Source: JALSNL01 sp036479585 | GTDB taxonomy: Bacteria > Bacteroidota > Ignavibacteria > Ignavibacteriales > Melioribacteraceae | Assembly (NCBI GenBank): GCA_965224785.1 | Contig: OZ245062.1 | Coordinates: 3,348,001-3,412,000, forward strand | Direction: 5' to 3' | DNA: 64,000 nucleotides | Shown: one piece after another, positions 16,359-23,692 of the stretch | How positions within the stretch are numbered: position 1 is the stretch's first letter | How the letters are laid out: the number at the start of each line of letters is the position of its first letter | Translations under genes and position numbers: made by a program | Notes under the pieces: model-generated | Databases searched by the model: none | Seen by the model: the letters and a program-made list of their open reading frames with translations, nothing else | Told to the model about the DNA's origin: nothing

Positions 16359-17753
16359 TTAATTTTCCTTAAGTTCTAAGTTAGATATTCCACGTTCATT
16401 TAAATTATTTTGTGCATTTTCTCTTACAACTTCATCAGTATCTTTTGCTAAAATTTTAATTACATCTACAATTCTTGGCTCGTCTCCATTTTGAATTATT
16501 TCAAGTAACTTCATTCTATTCCAAGAATTTGAATCTTCTAGCATTGTATCGCTAAAGAGAAATGCTGTCTCTGCATCTAAATAAAATAGGAGTTCTATTG
16601 AGCAACCTCTTACTTCTTCATCGGAGTGAGAAAGTAAAATTGTAAACACTTCAATAAATTTTCTAAATTCAATTTCATTTAATGATTGCAAACTTGAACC
16701 TTCATCAAGTTGAATCATTTCTTTTATTAGTTCTAAATATAATTTTACATTATTTGGCTTAGAGCTAAAATATTCGCCAATCTTTCTAAAAAATATTTGA
16801 GAATTGGCTTGAAAATAAACTCTTAATTTTTGATCTACTTCTTCTTCATTTCCATAAATACTTAGAACATGTTCTAACATTTCTTTAGCATCAAACAGAC
16901 TTACTAATCTAACTGCAGATTTCTTATATTGTAAATCCGATGACTCTAGTGTTTCCAACAATGCTTTCTTTAAGCCTTTATCAACTGGTAAATCCAAGCT
17001 TAACTTCTCTTGCATTTTACCAATTGCTTCAATTGCCACCCATTGATATGCACTTTCTAAATATTGTAAATCTCCAATTAGCATTTTGAAAGATTCTTCA
17101 TTCCCAATTTCTCCCAAACCTTCAATAAAACTAAATTTAGTAAGTTCATCAACATCGTAATAGCTTTTATTTATAAATTCAATACACTTTGGCGTTCCAA
17201 TTTTGCTTAGTGCTTCAACAATGGTTGGATGAAATAATTCATTTTTATCAAAAATATTTATAATTTCCTCTATACCTTCTTCTGCCTTTATATTTCCCAA
17301 TCCTTCTATGCATGCTAATATTACATTGTCATCACTTGTTTTTGTTAGAACATTTATAATTTCTTCTGTTGGTCTTTTATCACCAATCAATCCTAATATA
17401 TCTATAATAAATTTTTGGTCATCATCATTAGCATCAGGCAAATATGCCATCATAGCAATTACAGATTCTTCTTTTCTATTTAATAGAATTTCTCCAGCTA
17501 AATTTCTTGTAGATATTTTTTCGGAAGAAACATAAGGAACTAAATATTTGGGAATATTTTTGTTTGAGTTTATGGAAAGTATTCTTGCAATTGCATCAAT
17601 TACAGCTTTATTATCACTCTGTAATTTTGAAGTTACATATTCAACAACTTTATCAGGCATTTCTACAAGTTGAAAATTTTCAATTGTAGTTCTAATTTTT
17701 TCCGAATCATTAGAGTCCAATAATTTCTTTACTACTTCGTAACTTTCACTCAT
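16359..17753 (-). CDS. HEAT-repeat protein heading the chemotaxis operon
   Basis: A 464-residue helical-repeat protein with no signal peptide or membrane segment. Repeats of the HEAT/PBS-lyase type are visible at about 30-residue spacing (for example VIDAIARILSINSNKNIPKY, then IIDILGLIGDKRPTEEIINV and IVEALSKIGTPKCIEFI, and ENAQNNLNERG at the end). Such proteins are scaffolds. As the first gene of the operon, joined to cheR with no gap, it probably binds a chemotaxis component. It is not an established part of the core system. A promoter-like motif and a palindrome lie just upstream. Confidence 0.8.
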   Translation of the reverse strand: MSESYEVVKKLLDSNDSEKIRTTIENFQLVEMPDKVVEYVTSKLQSDNKAVIDAIARILSINSNKNIPKYLVPYVSSEKISTRNLAGEILLNRKEESVIAMMAYLPDANDDDQKFIIDILGLIGDKRPTEEIINVLTKTSDDNVILACIEGLGNIKAEEGIEEIINIFDKNELFHPTIVEALSKIGTPKCIEFINKSYYDVDELTKFSFIEGLGEIGNEESFKMLIGDLQYLESAYQWVAIEAIGKMQEKLSLDLPVDKGLKKALLETLESSDLQYKKSAVRLVSLFDAKEMLEHVLSIYGNEEEVDQKLRVYFQANSQIFFRKIGEYFSSKPNNVKLYLELIKEMIQLDEGSSLQSLNEIEFRKFIEVFTILLSHSDEEVRGCSIELLFYLDAETAFLFSDTMLEDSNSWNRMKLLEIIQNGDEPRIVDVIKILAKDTDEVVRENAQNNLNERGISNLELKEN

Positions 17754-17787
17754 TGTATAACCTGGTTATATTAAGCATAGATAGATT

Positions 17788-17803
17788 TGTGACAAAAATC
17801 ACA
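17788..17803. promoter_or_regulatory. CRP/FNR-type operator palindrome
   Basis: A perfect TGTGA-N6-TCACA palindrome (spacer CAAAAA), which is the consensus of CRP-family regulators. It lies 35 bases upstream of the HEAT-protein start codon and just downstream of the sigma-28-like promoter, a place where a bound regulator would block rather than activate. No CRP/FNR gene is in the window. Confidence 0.5.
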
Positions 17804-17816
17804 TTTTGATATTTTA

Positions 17817-17842
17817 CTATCGAAATCTTTTTAAAAACTTTA
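17817..17842 (-). promoter_or_regulatory. Sigma-28 (FliA)-like promoter of the chemotaxis operon
   Basis: On the minus strand TAAA-N14-TTCGATAG, close to the flagellar sigma-28 consensus TAAA-N15-GCCGATAA with the CGATA core intact. A near-identical arrangement (TAAA-N14-TTCGATAA) precedes the transducer gene at 47728. Transcription would start about 55 bases before the HEAT-protein ATG. Confidence 0.45.
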
Positions 17843-18071
17843 ATGTTGTTTTCAATTAATATGCCGTAATTAAAATGTACATCAGGTTATATAAAGTAAA
17901 TATTTAGTTTCTTTACTGAATGATATTAGCCAATTGTCTAAATCAAAAAAAGTACTAATTGGTTTTAGTATTTAATTGTAAGAAGATAGTGTAAGTATTC
18001 TTTCTGATAGAATGAGTAGTATTAAATAGGCAGTAATAGATTGATATTTATTATCTCAGACTTAAGTATGC

Positions 18072-18169
18072 TGTCATTCCGGTTTGCGTTCTTTGCAAGA
18101 CCGGAATCTCTTGCTATAGTTGGAGATTCCGGTCTTGTCAACAAAAAACGTTGCCAAACCGGAATGACA
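18072..18169. repeat. Nested palindromic intergenic repeat, family A (copy 1)
   Basis: Outer arms TGTCATTCCGGTTTG and CAAACCGGAATGACA pair perfectly. An inner pair CAAGACCGGAATCTC and GAGATTCCGGTCTTG forms a second stem around a short loop. Related copies are at 45618-45705 and, degraded, at 36275-36390, with a variant at 25561-25637. It sits in the 628-base gap between the HEAT-protein gene and the MutS-like gene. The rest of that gap holds the promoter, the operator and another inverted repeat, and otherwise nothing recognisable. Confidence 0.9.
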
Positions 18170-18277
18170 TATTTTTTTTAATTAATTACCCTCTGGATTA
18201 ATAGCAGTATTGTGTGTTAAATTTTAATAAAAATTGGTTTGAAATAAAGGAATAGAATTCTAGAAAAATAAGAAAGA

Positions 18278-18361
18278 TGAAACTTCTGATAAATTAGATA
18301 AACAGTCATGGTGAGCAGCTTGACAAAGGTTAACCTAGTTAATAATTTTTCAGAAGTTTCA
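18278..18361. repeat. 84-base element with perfect 12-base terminal inverted repeats
   Basis: TGAAACTTCTGA at 18278-18289 and its exact reverse complement at 18350-18361 flank 60 bases that include the palindrome GGTTAACC. It lies 20 bases downstream of the MutS-like gene stop. It may be a miniature element or a long-loop terminator; there is no clean U-tract. No second copy was noticed in the window. Confidence 0.6.
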
Positions 18362-18380
18362 AAGATGTTAAAGCTAAAAA

Positions 18381-20201
18381 TTAGTCTTCAATATAATCAA
18401 TGGGTAGTCCTTCAATTTTCATAATCTCCAATGCATTTGTGGTTGGACATGGACCTTTCTGTAATTTATAATCAAACTCCATTTTATCATTTTTAATATT
18501 TTCTTTAAAATGATAGTTCATGATTTCTTTGTTGTTGTCTGCCAATTTAACAAGATCCAAATCATGAGTTGTAACTAATCCAATTCCATTTTTACCAATA
18601 AGTGATTTAATAAAAGAATTAGCTCCAATCCTTCTTTCAATATTATTAGTACCTTTAAATATTTCATCTATGAAAAATATTATTGGCTTTGCATCATTTT
18701 TATCAAACTCTTCCAGCAATTGCTTTAGTCTTTTTACCTCTGAGTAAAAATACGAAATCCCATCAATTACTGAATCACTTACTTTTATACAAGAAAATAC
18801 ATTTAGAAGTGGAAGTTTAAGAGACACAGCACTTACAGGAGCTCCAGAATAAGCCAAACAAATATTTATTCCTAAAGCTCTTAGAAATGTACTTTTACCT
18901 GACATATTTGATCCTGTAATTATAACTATATTCCCCAGTTCAGACAAAGAAAAATCATTATCAATTTTACTTGATTTGGGAATTAATGGATGACTAATTT
19001 TTTCAGCAGAAAATTCAAAAGTATTATCAACTAAATTGGGAAGTTTGTACTCGTTGTTTAATTTTGCAAAAGTTGCTAAAGAAACATAAGCTTCTAATTG
19101 ATGCCAAACATTTAGCCATTTTTCATAACTATCGCCAATTTTTAATTTATACTTCTCCAATCTATATGCTAGGTATAAATAAATTGGAAATAGAGCTGAT
19201 AGAAAAAACCAAACAAATGGATTTTTTCTAAGAGATAAAAACTCTATAATTCTAGTTATTTGTTTAAGTATTAAAGTTGGACTAATTTTTTCAGCTTGTA
19301 TTGGTTCACAAAGATTTTTTAGATTTTCATATTTAGAAAAATCAGTATTCTCAATAAAATAAAACACTTTACTAATTTTCCCCAATTCTTCCTTTATTAA
19401 ATCACTTATAAATCCAACATTGTAATAATATTTATTATTCAAATAATACACAGTAACATAAACGAATGAAGAAATCATCCACGCAGAATTGAGAATATTA
19501 AGCAAGTGTAATACTATAAAAACTACATTTATTATAGCTAAAGGAATTAAAAAAAATAGAGAGAACTTAATCTTACTAATTTTTGATTCCGAATTTATCC
19601 ATTTGTTAATATTGCCAATACTTTTTGTTTTCAAATTTAATAAGGATATCGTCAATAAAAACTTTTCTCTAAACTTATTGAAAGATATTAGCTCACTAAT
19701 TAAATTTTGTCTTTGCTTAATTTTGTTTCTACTAATTTTGTGATTTATAAATAAATCTCTCAGATAGTATGCACTTGCATCAGAGGAAGAAAAATCTATT
19801 AAATGTAGTAACGAACGATCTCCAGTTATATTAAAATCAACTTCCAAGTTTGTAACTTCTTTTTCAGATGGAATATTTTTTCTGCTAATGTTAGTCCAGT
19901 CCAAAGTACACCTACTTAGGAACGATTTTTTTAATTCAATCCACTTGGTTAGTATCTTTAGAAATTTAGAATAGTTAGCCTGAAATATTGAACTAATACT
20001 AAAAATAAAAATTGACGAAAATAGTATAATTAATGTGGAAGTATTACTGAAATAGAAATATGATAGCAGAGTAAGTGTTAAACCACCAAAAAAAGGAAGT
20101 AGTCTAAAAAGTCCAACAATATTATTCTTTCTTTCAATTTTGTGTTTTAACTTTTCAAGTTTATTGATTGATTTATTAAGTTGATTCTTGTTGTATTCCA
20201 T
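18381..20201 (-). CDS. Membrane-anchored MutS-like ATPase
   Basis: The C-terminal third is a MutS-family ATPase: Walker A TGSNMSGKSTFLRALG, then GAPVSA, a SYFYSEVKRLKQLL helix, Walker B PIIFFIDEIFKGTNN and the TTHD motif. The N-terminal part lacks the mismatch-recognition domain and instead has several hydrophobic segments (near residues 30-75 and 205-255, and one near 330). This architecture is known in Bacteroidota and relatives; its role is not established and classic mismatch repair is unlikely. The gene is monocistronic, with no obvious operon partner. Confidence 0.85.
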   Translation of the reverse strand: MEYNKNQLNKSINKLEKLKHKIERKNNIVGLFRLLPFFGGLTLTLLSYFYFSNTSTLIILFSSIFIFSISSIFQANYSKFLKILTKWIELKKSFLSRCTLDWTNISRKNIPSEKEVTNLEVDFNITGDRSLLHLIDFSSSDASAYYLRDLFINHKISRNKIKQRQNLISELISFNKFREKFLLTISLLNLKTKSIGNINKWINSESKISKIKFSLFFLIPLAIINVVFIVLHLLNILNSAWMISSFVYVTVYYLNNKYYYNVGFISDLIKEELGKISKVFYFIENTDFSKYENLKNLCEPIQAEKISPTLILKQITRIIEFLSLRKNPFVWFFLSALFPIYLYLAYRLEKYKLKIGDSYEKWLNVWHQLEAYVSLATFAKLNNEYKLPNLVDNTFEFSAEKISHPLIPKSSKIDNDFSLSELGNIVIITGSNMSGKSTFLRALGINICLAYSGAPVSAVSLKLPLLNVFSCIKVSDSVIDGISYFYSEVKRLKQLLEEFDKNDAKPIIFFIDEIFKGTNNIERRIGANSFIKSLIGKNGIGLVTTHDLDLVKLADNNKEIMNYHFKENIKNDKMEFDYKLQKGPCPTTNALEIMKIEGLPIDYIED

Positions 20202-20252
20202 AAAATAATTTATCGCGATTACTGTTTTTATAAGTTACTATTTAAAACAAAA

Positions 20253-20283
20253 AAAACCGCAAAAGTAAAACTTTTACGGTTTT
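20253..20283 (-). terminator. Rho-independent terminator of the ferredoxin gene
   Basis: AAAACCGCAAAAGT pairs with AACTTTTACGGTTTT around a very short loop. Read on the minus strand the stem is followed by a run of eight T, just downstream of the ferredoxin stop. Confidence 0.8.
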
Positions 20284-20309
20284 AATATAATTAGAAATTA
20301 ATAACTAAA

Positions 20310-20642
20310 TTAACTTCCTAATGCTTCTAGATCATCTTTTCTTTTTAATAAAGTTTCTTCATCTTCTTCATGATCAGGATCTGGAATACAGCAATCAACT
20401 GGACAAACAGCCGCACATTGAGGCTCATCGTGAAATCCTTTACATTCTGTACATTTGTCAGGTACAATATAAAAGTATTCATCAGAAAAGAAACCGGATG
20501 CTCCAGAAGGTGCATCGTCACCATCGCCATAAGTCTTTTCGCCTAATTCCCACTCATTGTCACCTTCATAAATTGCAGTATTTGGACATTCAGGTTCGCA
20601 AGCTCCACAGTTGATGCATTCATCAGTTATCATTATAGCCAT
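20310..20642 (-). CDS. 2[4Fe-4S] ferredoxin
   Basis: A 110-residue electron carrier. The first cluster motif is Cys9-x2-Cys12-x2-Cys15-x3-Cys19-Pro. The second is Cys64-x2-Cys67-x8-Cys76-x3-Cys80-Pro, with the extended spacing typical of YfhL/Azotobacter FdIII-like ferredoxins, and an extra CC at 84-85. The insert between the clusters (residues 25-60) is acidic. A good terminator follows. It is 22 bases after the DUF309 gene and probably co-transcribed with it. The redox partner cannot be told from the sequence. Confidence 0.92.
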   Translation of the reverse strand: MAIMITDECINCGACEPECPNTAIYEGDNEWELGEKTYGDGDDAPSGASGFFSDEYFYIVPDKCTECKGFHDEPQCAAVCPVDCCIPDPDHEEDEETLLKRKDDLEALGS

Positions 20643-20664
20643 TGTAATTCTCCTAAAAAAGTTT

Positions 20665-21012
20665 TTAAATTATTAATTCTAAAACTGGAATTTTTTCTCT
20701 TATTAAAGATATATTATTTTCATTTAAATCTATTAATATTTCTTCAAACTTAGAGATTAATTTTGTTAATTCTAAATTATTATATTTTGGAATAAAGTCA
20801 AGAAGTTTATTTATACCTTTTGATATTTGGCTTTTAGCTCCATTCAAATTTCCACAAATCAAATGAAAACAACCAACTGAAATTTGAACAAGTCCTTGAT
20901 AGAATTTTTTTTCATCATAGTTAGCTTCCATCCATAAGTCTTCAAAAAAATCGTGAGCTGCAAAAAAATCTGAATCATTAAATAATCTTACACCTTCTGT
21001 AATATCTAACAT
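20665..21012 (-). CDS. DUF309-domain protein
   Basis: A 115-residue helical protein. The segment AAHDFFEDLWMEANYDEKKF and the following YQGLVQISVGCFHLICGNLNGA match the DUF309 pattern, in which a conserved His, Glu and Trp (HxxxExLW) precede a GLxQ(I/V) helix. The biochemical function of the family is unknown. It lies upstream of the ferredoxin gene, but no shared function is implied by known data. Confidence 0.8.
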   Translation of the reverse strand: MLDITEGVRLFNDSDFFAAHDFFEDLWMEANYDEKKFYQGLVQISVGCFHLICGNLNGAKSQISKGINKLLDFIPKYNNLELTKLISKFEEILIDLNENNISLIREKIPVLELII

Positions 21013-21101
21013 CTATTTTTACTTTCTAAACGAATCATGAGATTCATTCTACATCAAGTAGTCAATACTTGTAAATTGATAATTGTAATTTGTTAATTGG
21101 T

Positions 21102-21824
21102 TTACCAACCGCCACTTGCACCTCCACCACCAAAGCCACCACCACCTCCGCTGAAACCTCCAAAACCACCGCCACTACTACGGCCGCCGAAACCTCCACC
21201 AAGTCCGCCGCCATAATAGATGAAACCGCCTCTTCCGCCACGACCACCTTTTTTATTAGACATTAGCATAAACAAAATAATTATGACGATAAAAATAAGT
21301 TGAACTGGTATTCCATCTTCTTGATCTCTGTTCTTATCCGTTCCTTTATATTCTCCTCGCGTGGCAGAAATAATTGCACTTAGTCCTGAGACTACACCTT
21401 GATAATAATTGTTGTTTCTAAAATGCGGTCGTACTTCATTTCTTAAAATTGAACTTGCAAGAGCATCAGGTAAAGCTCCTTCTAATCCGTAGCCAACTTC
21501 TATTCTCATTTTTCTATCATCTTTAGCAACAAAGAAAAGAATTCCGTTATCATTTTCTTTAGTTCCAATTTTATTTTTTTTAGCAGTTTCGTAAGTGTAC
21601 ATTTCCATTGGAAAACCACTTAGAGATTTAATCATTAAAAATACAACTTGGTTGGATATTGAATCATCAAAAGATTTTAGCTCGGAATGTAAATAGTTTG
21701 TTTCTTCATTTTTAAGTGTGTTAGTAAGGTCGTTAGAATACATTTTTAGCATTGGAAAATTCTGTTGTGAAAAAGAATTACCAAAAATTGCGAATGATAA
21801 AAATAGTGTGATGAGTAACTTCAT
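21102..21824 (-). CDS. TPM-domain membrane protein with glycine-rich tail
   Basis: A signal peptide (MKLLITLFLSFAIFGNSFSQ) precedes a TPM domain (residues 25-160; ENDNGILFFVAKDDRKMRIE and VGYGLEGALPD are diagnostic). A membrane helix follows (about 176-191), then a tail almost wholly of Gly with Phe, Ser and Tyr (residues 198-240). TPM proteins act in membrane-protein quality control or as acid phosphatases in some organisms. It is paired with the LemA gene upstream, a common association, although a 131-base repeat now lies between the two. Confidence 0.88.
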   Translation of the reverse strand: MKLLITLFLSFAIFGNSFSQQNFPMLKMYSNDLTNTLKNEETNYLHSELKSFDDSISNQVVFLMIKSLSGFPMEMYTYETAKKNKIGTKENDNGILFFVAKDDRKMRIEVGYGLEGALPDALASSILRNEVRPHFRNNNYYQGVVSGLSAIISATRGEYKGTDKNRDQEDGIPVQLIFIVIIILFMLMSNKKGGRGGRGGFIYYGGGLGGGFGGRSSGGGFGGFSGGGGGFGGGGASGGW

Positions 21825-21894
21825 AAAATATTTTTTTGATACAACTAATAAATTGAACTAATCCTACCATCCATTGTTATTGTAAGTTTAAATC

Positions 21895-22025
21895 TGGCAT
21901 TCTGAATTGAGACGTTTTTTGTCTAGATGAAGAATCTCAAAACTAAATAGAGTTCGAAATATTTCCACCGCAAAATAACTGCGGGGTAAACTAACGTTCA
22001 AAAAACAAACTTCTTCAATATGACA
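21895..22025. repeat. Intergenic repeat, family B (copy 1)
   Basis: Runs from TGGCATTCTGAAT to CTTCTTCAATATGACA. Its reverse complement matches the copy at 29424-29552 over most of its length, including the segment TTTACCCCGCA and TTTTGCGGTGGAAATAT. It is placed between the LemA and TPM genes. It creates a spurious reading frame at 21888-22232. Confidence 0.85.
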
Positions 22026-22077
22026 AATTTGTAGAAACCAAAACCACTTTGGTTTCAGTTTGTAAAAATTTATTTTC

Positions 22078-22671
22078 TTAAAACTCAACCTTAGGAGCTT
22101 CTTCCGAACCAGCAACTGCTTTGAAATATTGTTTCTGAATAAAGTCAGCAAATCCGGCAATAAAACTTGCAGGGAATCTTCTAATTGTTGTATTATAAGT
22201 TTGAACAACTTGATTAAAGGTTCTTCTTTCAACGGAAATTCTATTTTCAGTTCCCTCTAATTGAGATTGAAGCTGTAAGAAATTTTCATTTGCTTTCAAT
22301 TCTGGGTATCGCTCAACCGTAACTAGCAATTTTGACAATGCACTCCCCAACCCATCTTGTGCAGCTTGAAATTTTTGAAGAGCTTGTGGATCACTAAGCA
22401 TATCAGACGTCATATTAATTTGATTAACTTTTGCTCTTGCCTCTGTAACTGCTGTGTATGTTTCTTTTTCAAATTTAGCAACACCTTTAACTGTATTCAC
22501 CAAGTTTGGTATTAAATCTGCTCTACGCTGATATTGGTTTTCAACTTGACTCCAAGCTTGTGTAACACCTTCTTCCAAACCAACTAGATTATTATACACT
22601 CCTGTTGCCCACATAATTGCACCTATAACAATTATAGCAAGTACTATTAATATTCCAATTCCTTTACCCAT
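22078..22671 (-). CDS. LemA family protein
   Basis: A 197-residue protein with one N-terminal membrane helix (about residues 4-24) followed by the LemA helical domain: YNNLVGLEEGVTQAWSQVEN, then YQRRADLIPNLVNTVKG and a C-terminal segment with YNTTIRRFPASFIAGFADF. These are the conserved LemA blocks. The biochemical role is unsettled; the family often neighbours TPM or YgcG-like proteins, as here. The C-terminus is cytoplasmic or periplasmic depending on topology, which the sequence does not decide. Confidence 0.93.
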   Translation of the reverse strand: MGKGIGILIVLAIIVIGAIMWATGVYNNLVGLEEGVTQAWSQVENQYQRRADLIPNLVNTVKGVAKFEKETYTAVTEARAKVNQINMTSDMLSDPQALQKFQAAQDGLGSALSKLLVTVERYPELKANENFLQLQSQLEGTENRISVERRTFNQVVQTYNTTIRRFPASFIAGFADFIQKQYFKAVAGSEEAPKVEF

Positions 22672-22852
22672 TTTTTCTCCCTATTTGTCTCGACGTAGTT
22701 CGTTTTGCGAACGAAGCCAGATTTTTATTTTATTTTCTTTTGAACTTTTTAGCAAATATTATTTATTTAAATTTAACATTTAAATATTTAGATTAAAAGT
22801 ATCAAAGAGTTTTTGGAAGTTCGTAGATTCAACCCTCCACTTAATACATATT

Positions 22853-23092
22853 AAATTAATCACAATAGTTTTAAGTGGGAAAGATAAAGAGTCAAACGAA
22901 ATGTCAAACAACTTAAAATTTACTTCATCTGTAATTGAGTTTGGGATGTTACTTAGAGACTCTGATTATAAAGGGGATGCAAACTTCAATGATGTTATTC
23001 AGTTCGCAAAAATTTCTAAAGGAAATGATAGCAAAGGTTATCGTTCAGAGTTTATTCGTTTGGTAGAGACTTACCAATTATCTCACAATTAA
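22853..23092 (+). pseudogene. C-terminal remnant of a YfbK-type von Willebrand A protein
   Basis: The frame reads KFTSSVIEFGMLLRDSDYKG, then ISKGNDSKGYRSEFIRLV. EFGMLLRDSxYKG and GYRxEFIRLV are characteristic of the extreme C-terminus (DUF3520) of YfbK-like vWA-domain proteins, which are normally about 450-600 residues. Only about 80 residues remain, with no vWA MIDAS motif upstream and no good start. An ATG at 22901 gives a 63-residue frame. The frame is intact to its stop and open upstream to at least 22829. This looks like the 3' end of a deleted gene. Confidence 0.75.
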
Positions 23093-23118
23093 AAATGAAA
23101 TTGTTGATATTAAATAAG

Positions 23119-23159
23119 TGTTCACTCATTTAGCTCCATACACACTAGACGAGTGAACA
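23119..23159. repeat. 9-base perfect inverted repeat between the remnant and the lipoprotein gene
   Basis: TGTTCACTC and GAGTGAACA flank a 23-base loop, 24 bases downstream of the lipoprotein stop. It could be an operator or a weak terminator; there is no U-tract on either strand. Confidence 0.4.
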
Positions 23160-23182
23160 GTAAAAGTTGATTGGTCACACAT

Positions 23183-23599
23183 CTAATTTATTATAATAGT
23201 ACTAATAATAGCATCTGGTGCAGCAATGTACTTTACTTTCATATTTTCTCTTTTATCAACTCCACGTAAATATCCTATCCCGATAACTTCAATAGTTTGT
23301 CCATTTGTTTTCAGTGAATAAGTTCCAAATTCTGTTTTACGAAAACGCAAAGGTATATTAAACCCTACAAAAGAATTTTGACCTCCTCCTTTAACCATAG
23401 GTTTATTATAATATCTTTGACCCATTGTACAAATCCTAATTGCGCCGGTTATGAGGGAGTCTCTATTCAATTCGTATGTATCCGGAAGGAATGCAGATTT
23501 TTTAACACTAACATTTACGTAATTTGATGAAGAACAACCTATAATCGTTAGTGACAGAACCAACAGAATATATAAATACGAAATTTTTATTTTAGACAT
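23183..23599 (-). CDS. Small lipoprotein of unknown function
   Basis: A 138-residue protein with a lipoprotein signal: a hydrophobic stretch from residue 9 and a lipobox LTIIGC with Cys22 as the lipidated residue. The mature part is beta-rich with no recognised domain. The start ATG follows directly on a hairpin with a T-run and has no Shine-Dalgarno, so it may be expressed by read-through or from an unseen promoter. Export to the periplasmic face of a membrane is the only firm prediction. Confidence 0.7.
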   Translation of the reverse strand: MSKIKISYLYILLVLSLTIIGCSSSNYVNVSVKKSAFLPDTYELNRDSLITGAIRICTMGQRYYNKPMVKGGGQNSFVGFNIPLRFRKTEFGTYSLKTNGQTIEVIGIGYLRGVDKRENMKVKYIAAPDAIISTIIIN

Positions 23600-23600
23600 A

Positions 23601-23656
23601 AAAAAATTGTTTCAATTTTACAAAATCAGTTTGTAATAAAATATTGAAACAATTTT
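23601..23656 (-). terminator. Hairpin terminator downstream of the PFL gene
   Basis: AAAATTGTTTCAATTTTA pairs with TAAAATATTGAAACAATTTT, leaving a 16-base loop. On the minus strand it is followed by seven T. It lies 37 bases after the PFL gene stop and directly before the lipoprotein ATG. Confidence 0.65.
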
Positions 23657-23692
23657 CGAAAGCAAGAGGAAAAATATTTGCTTTTTTTTACA

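Noticed and set aside
21062..21247. Val/Ala-rich frame over the TPM gene end
   Set aside because: It is an alternate-frame reading of the Gly-rich tail repeat, not a gene.
21888..22232. A minus-strand open frame overlapping the LemA gene end
   Set aside because: It is a different frame of lemA joined to a translated family B repeat; no protein pattern.
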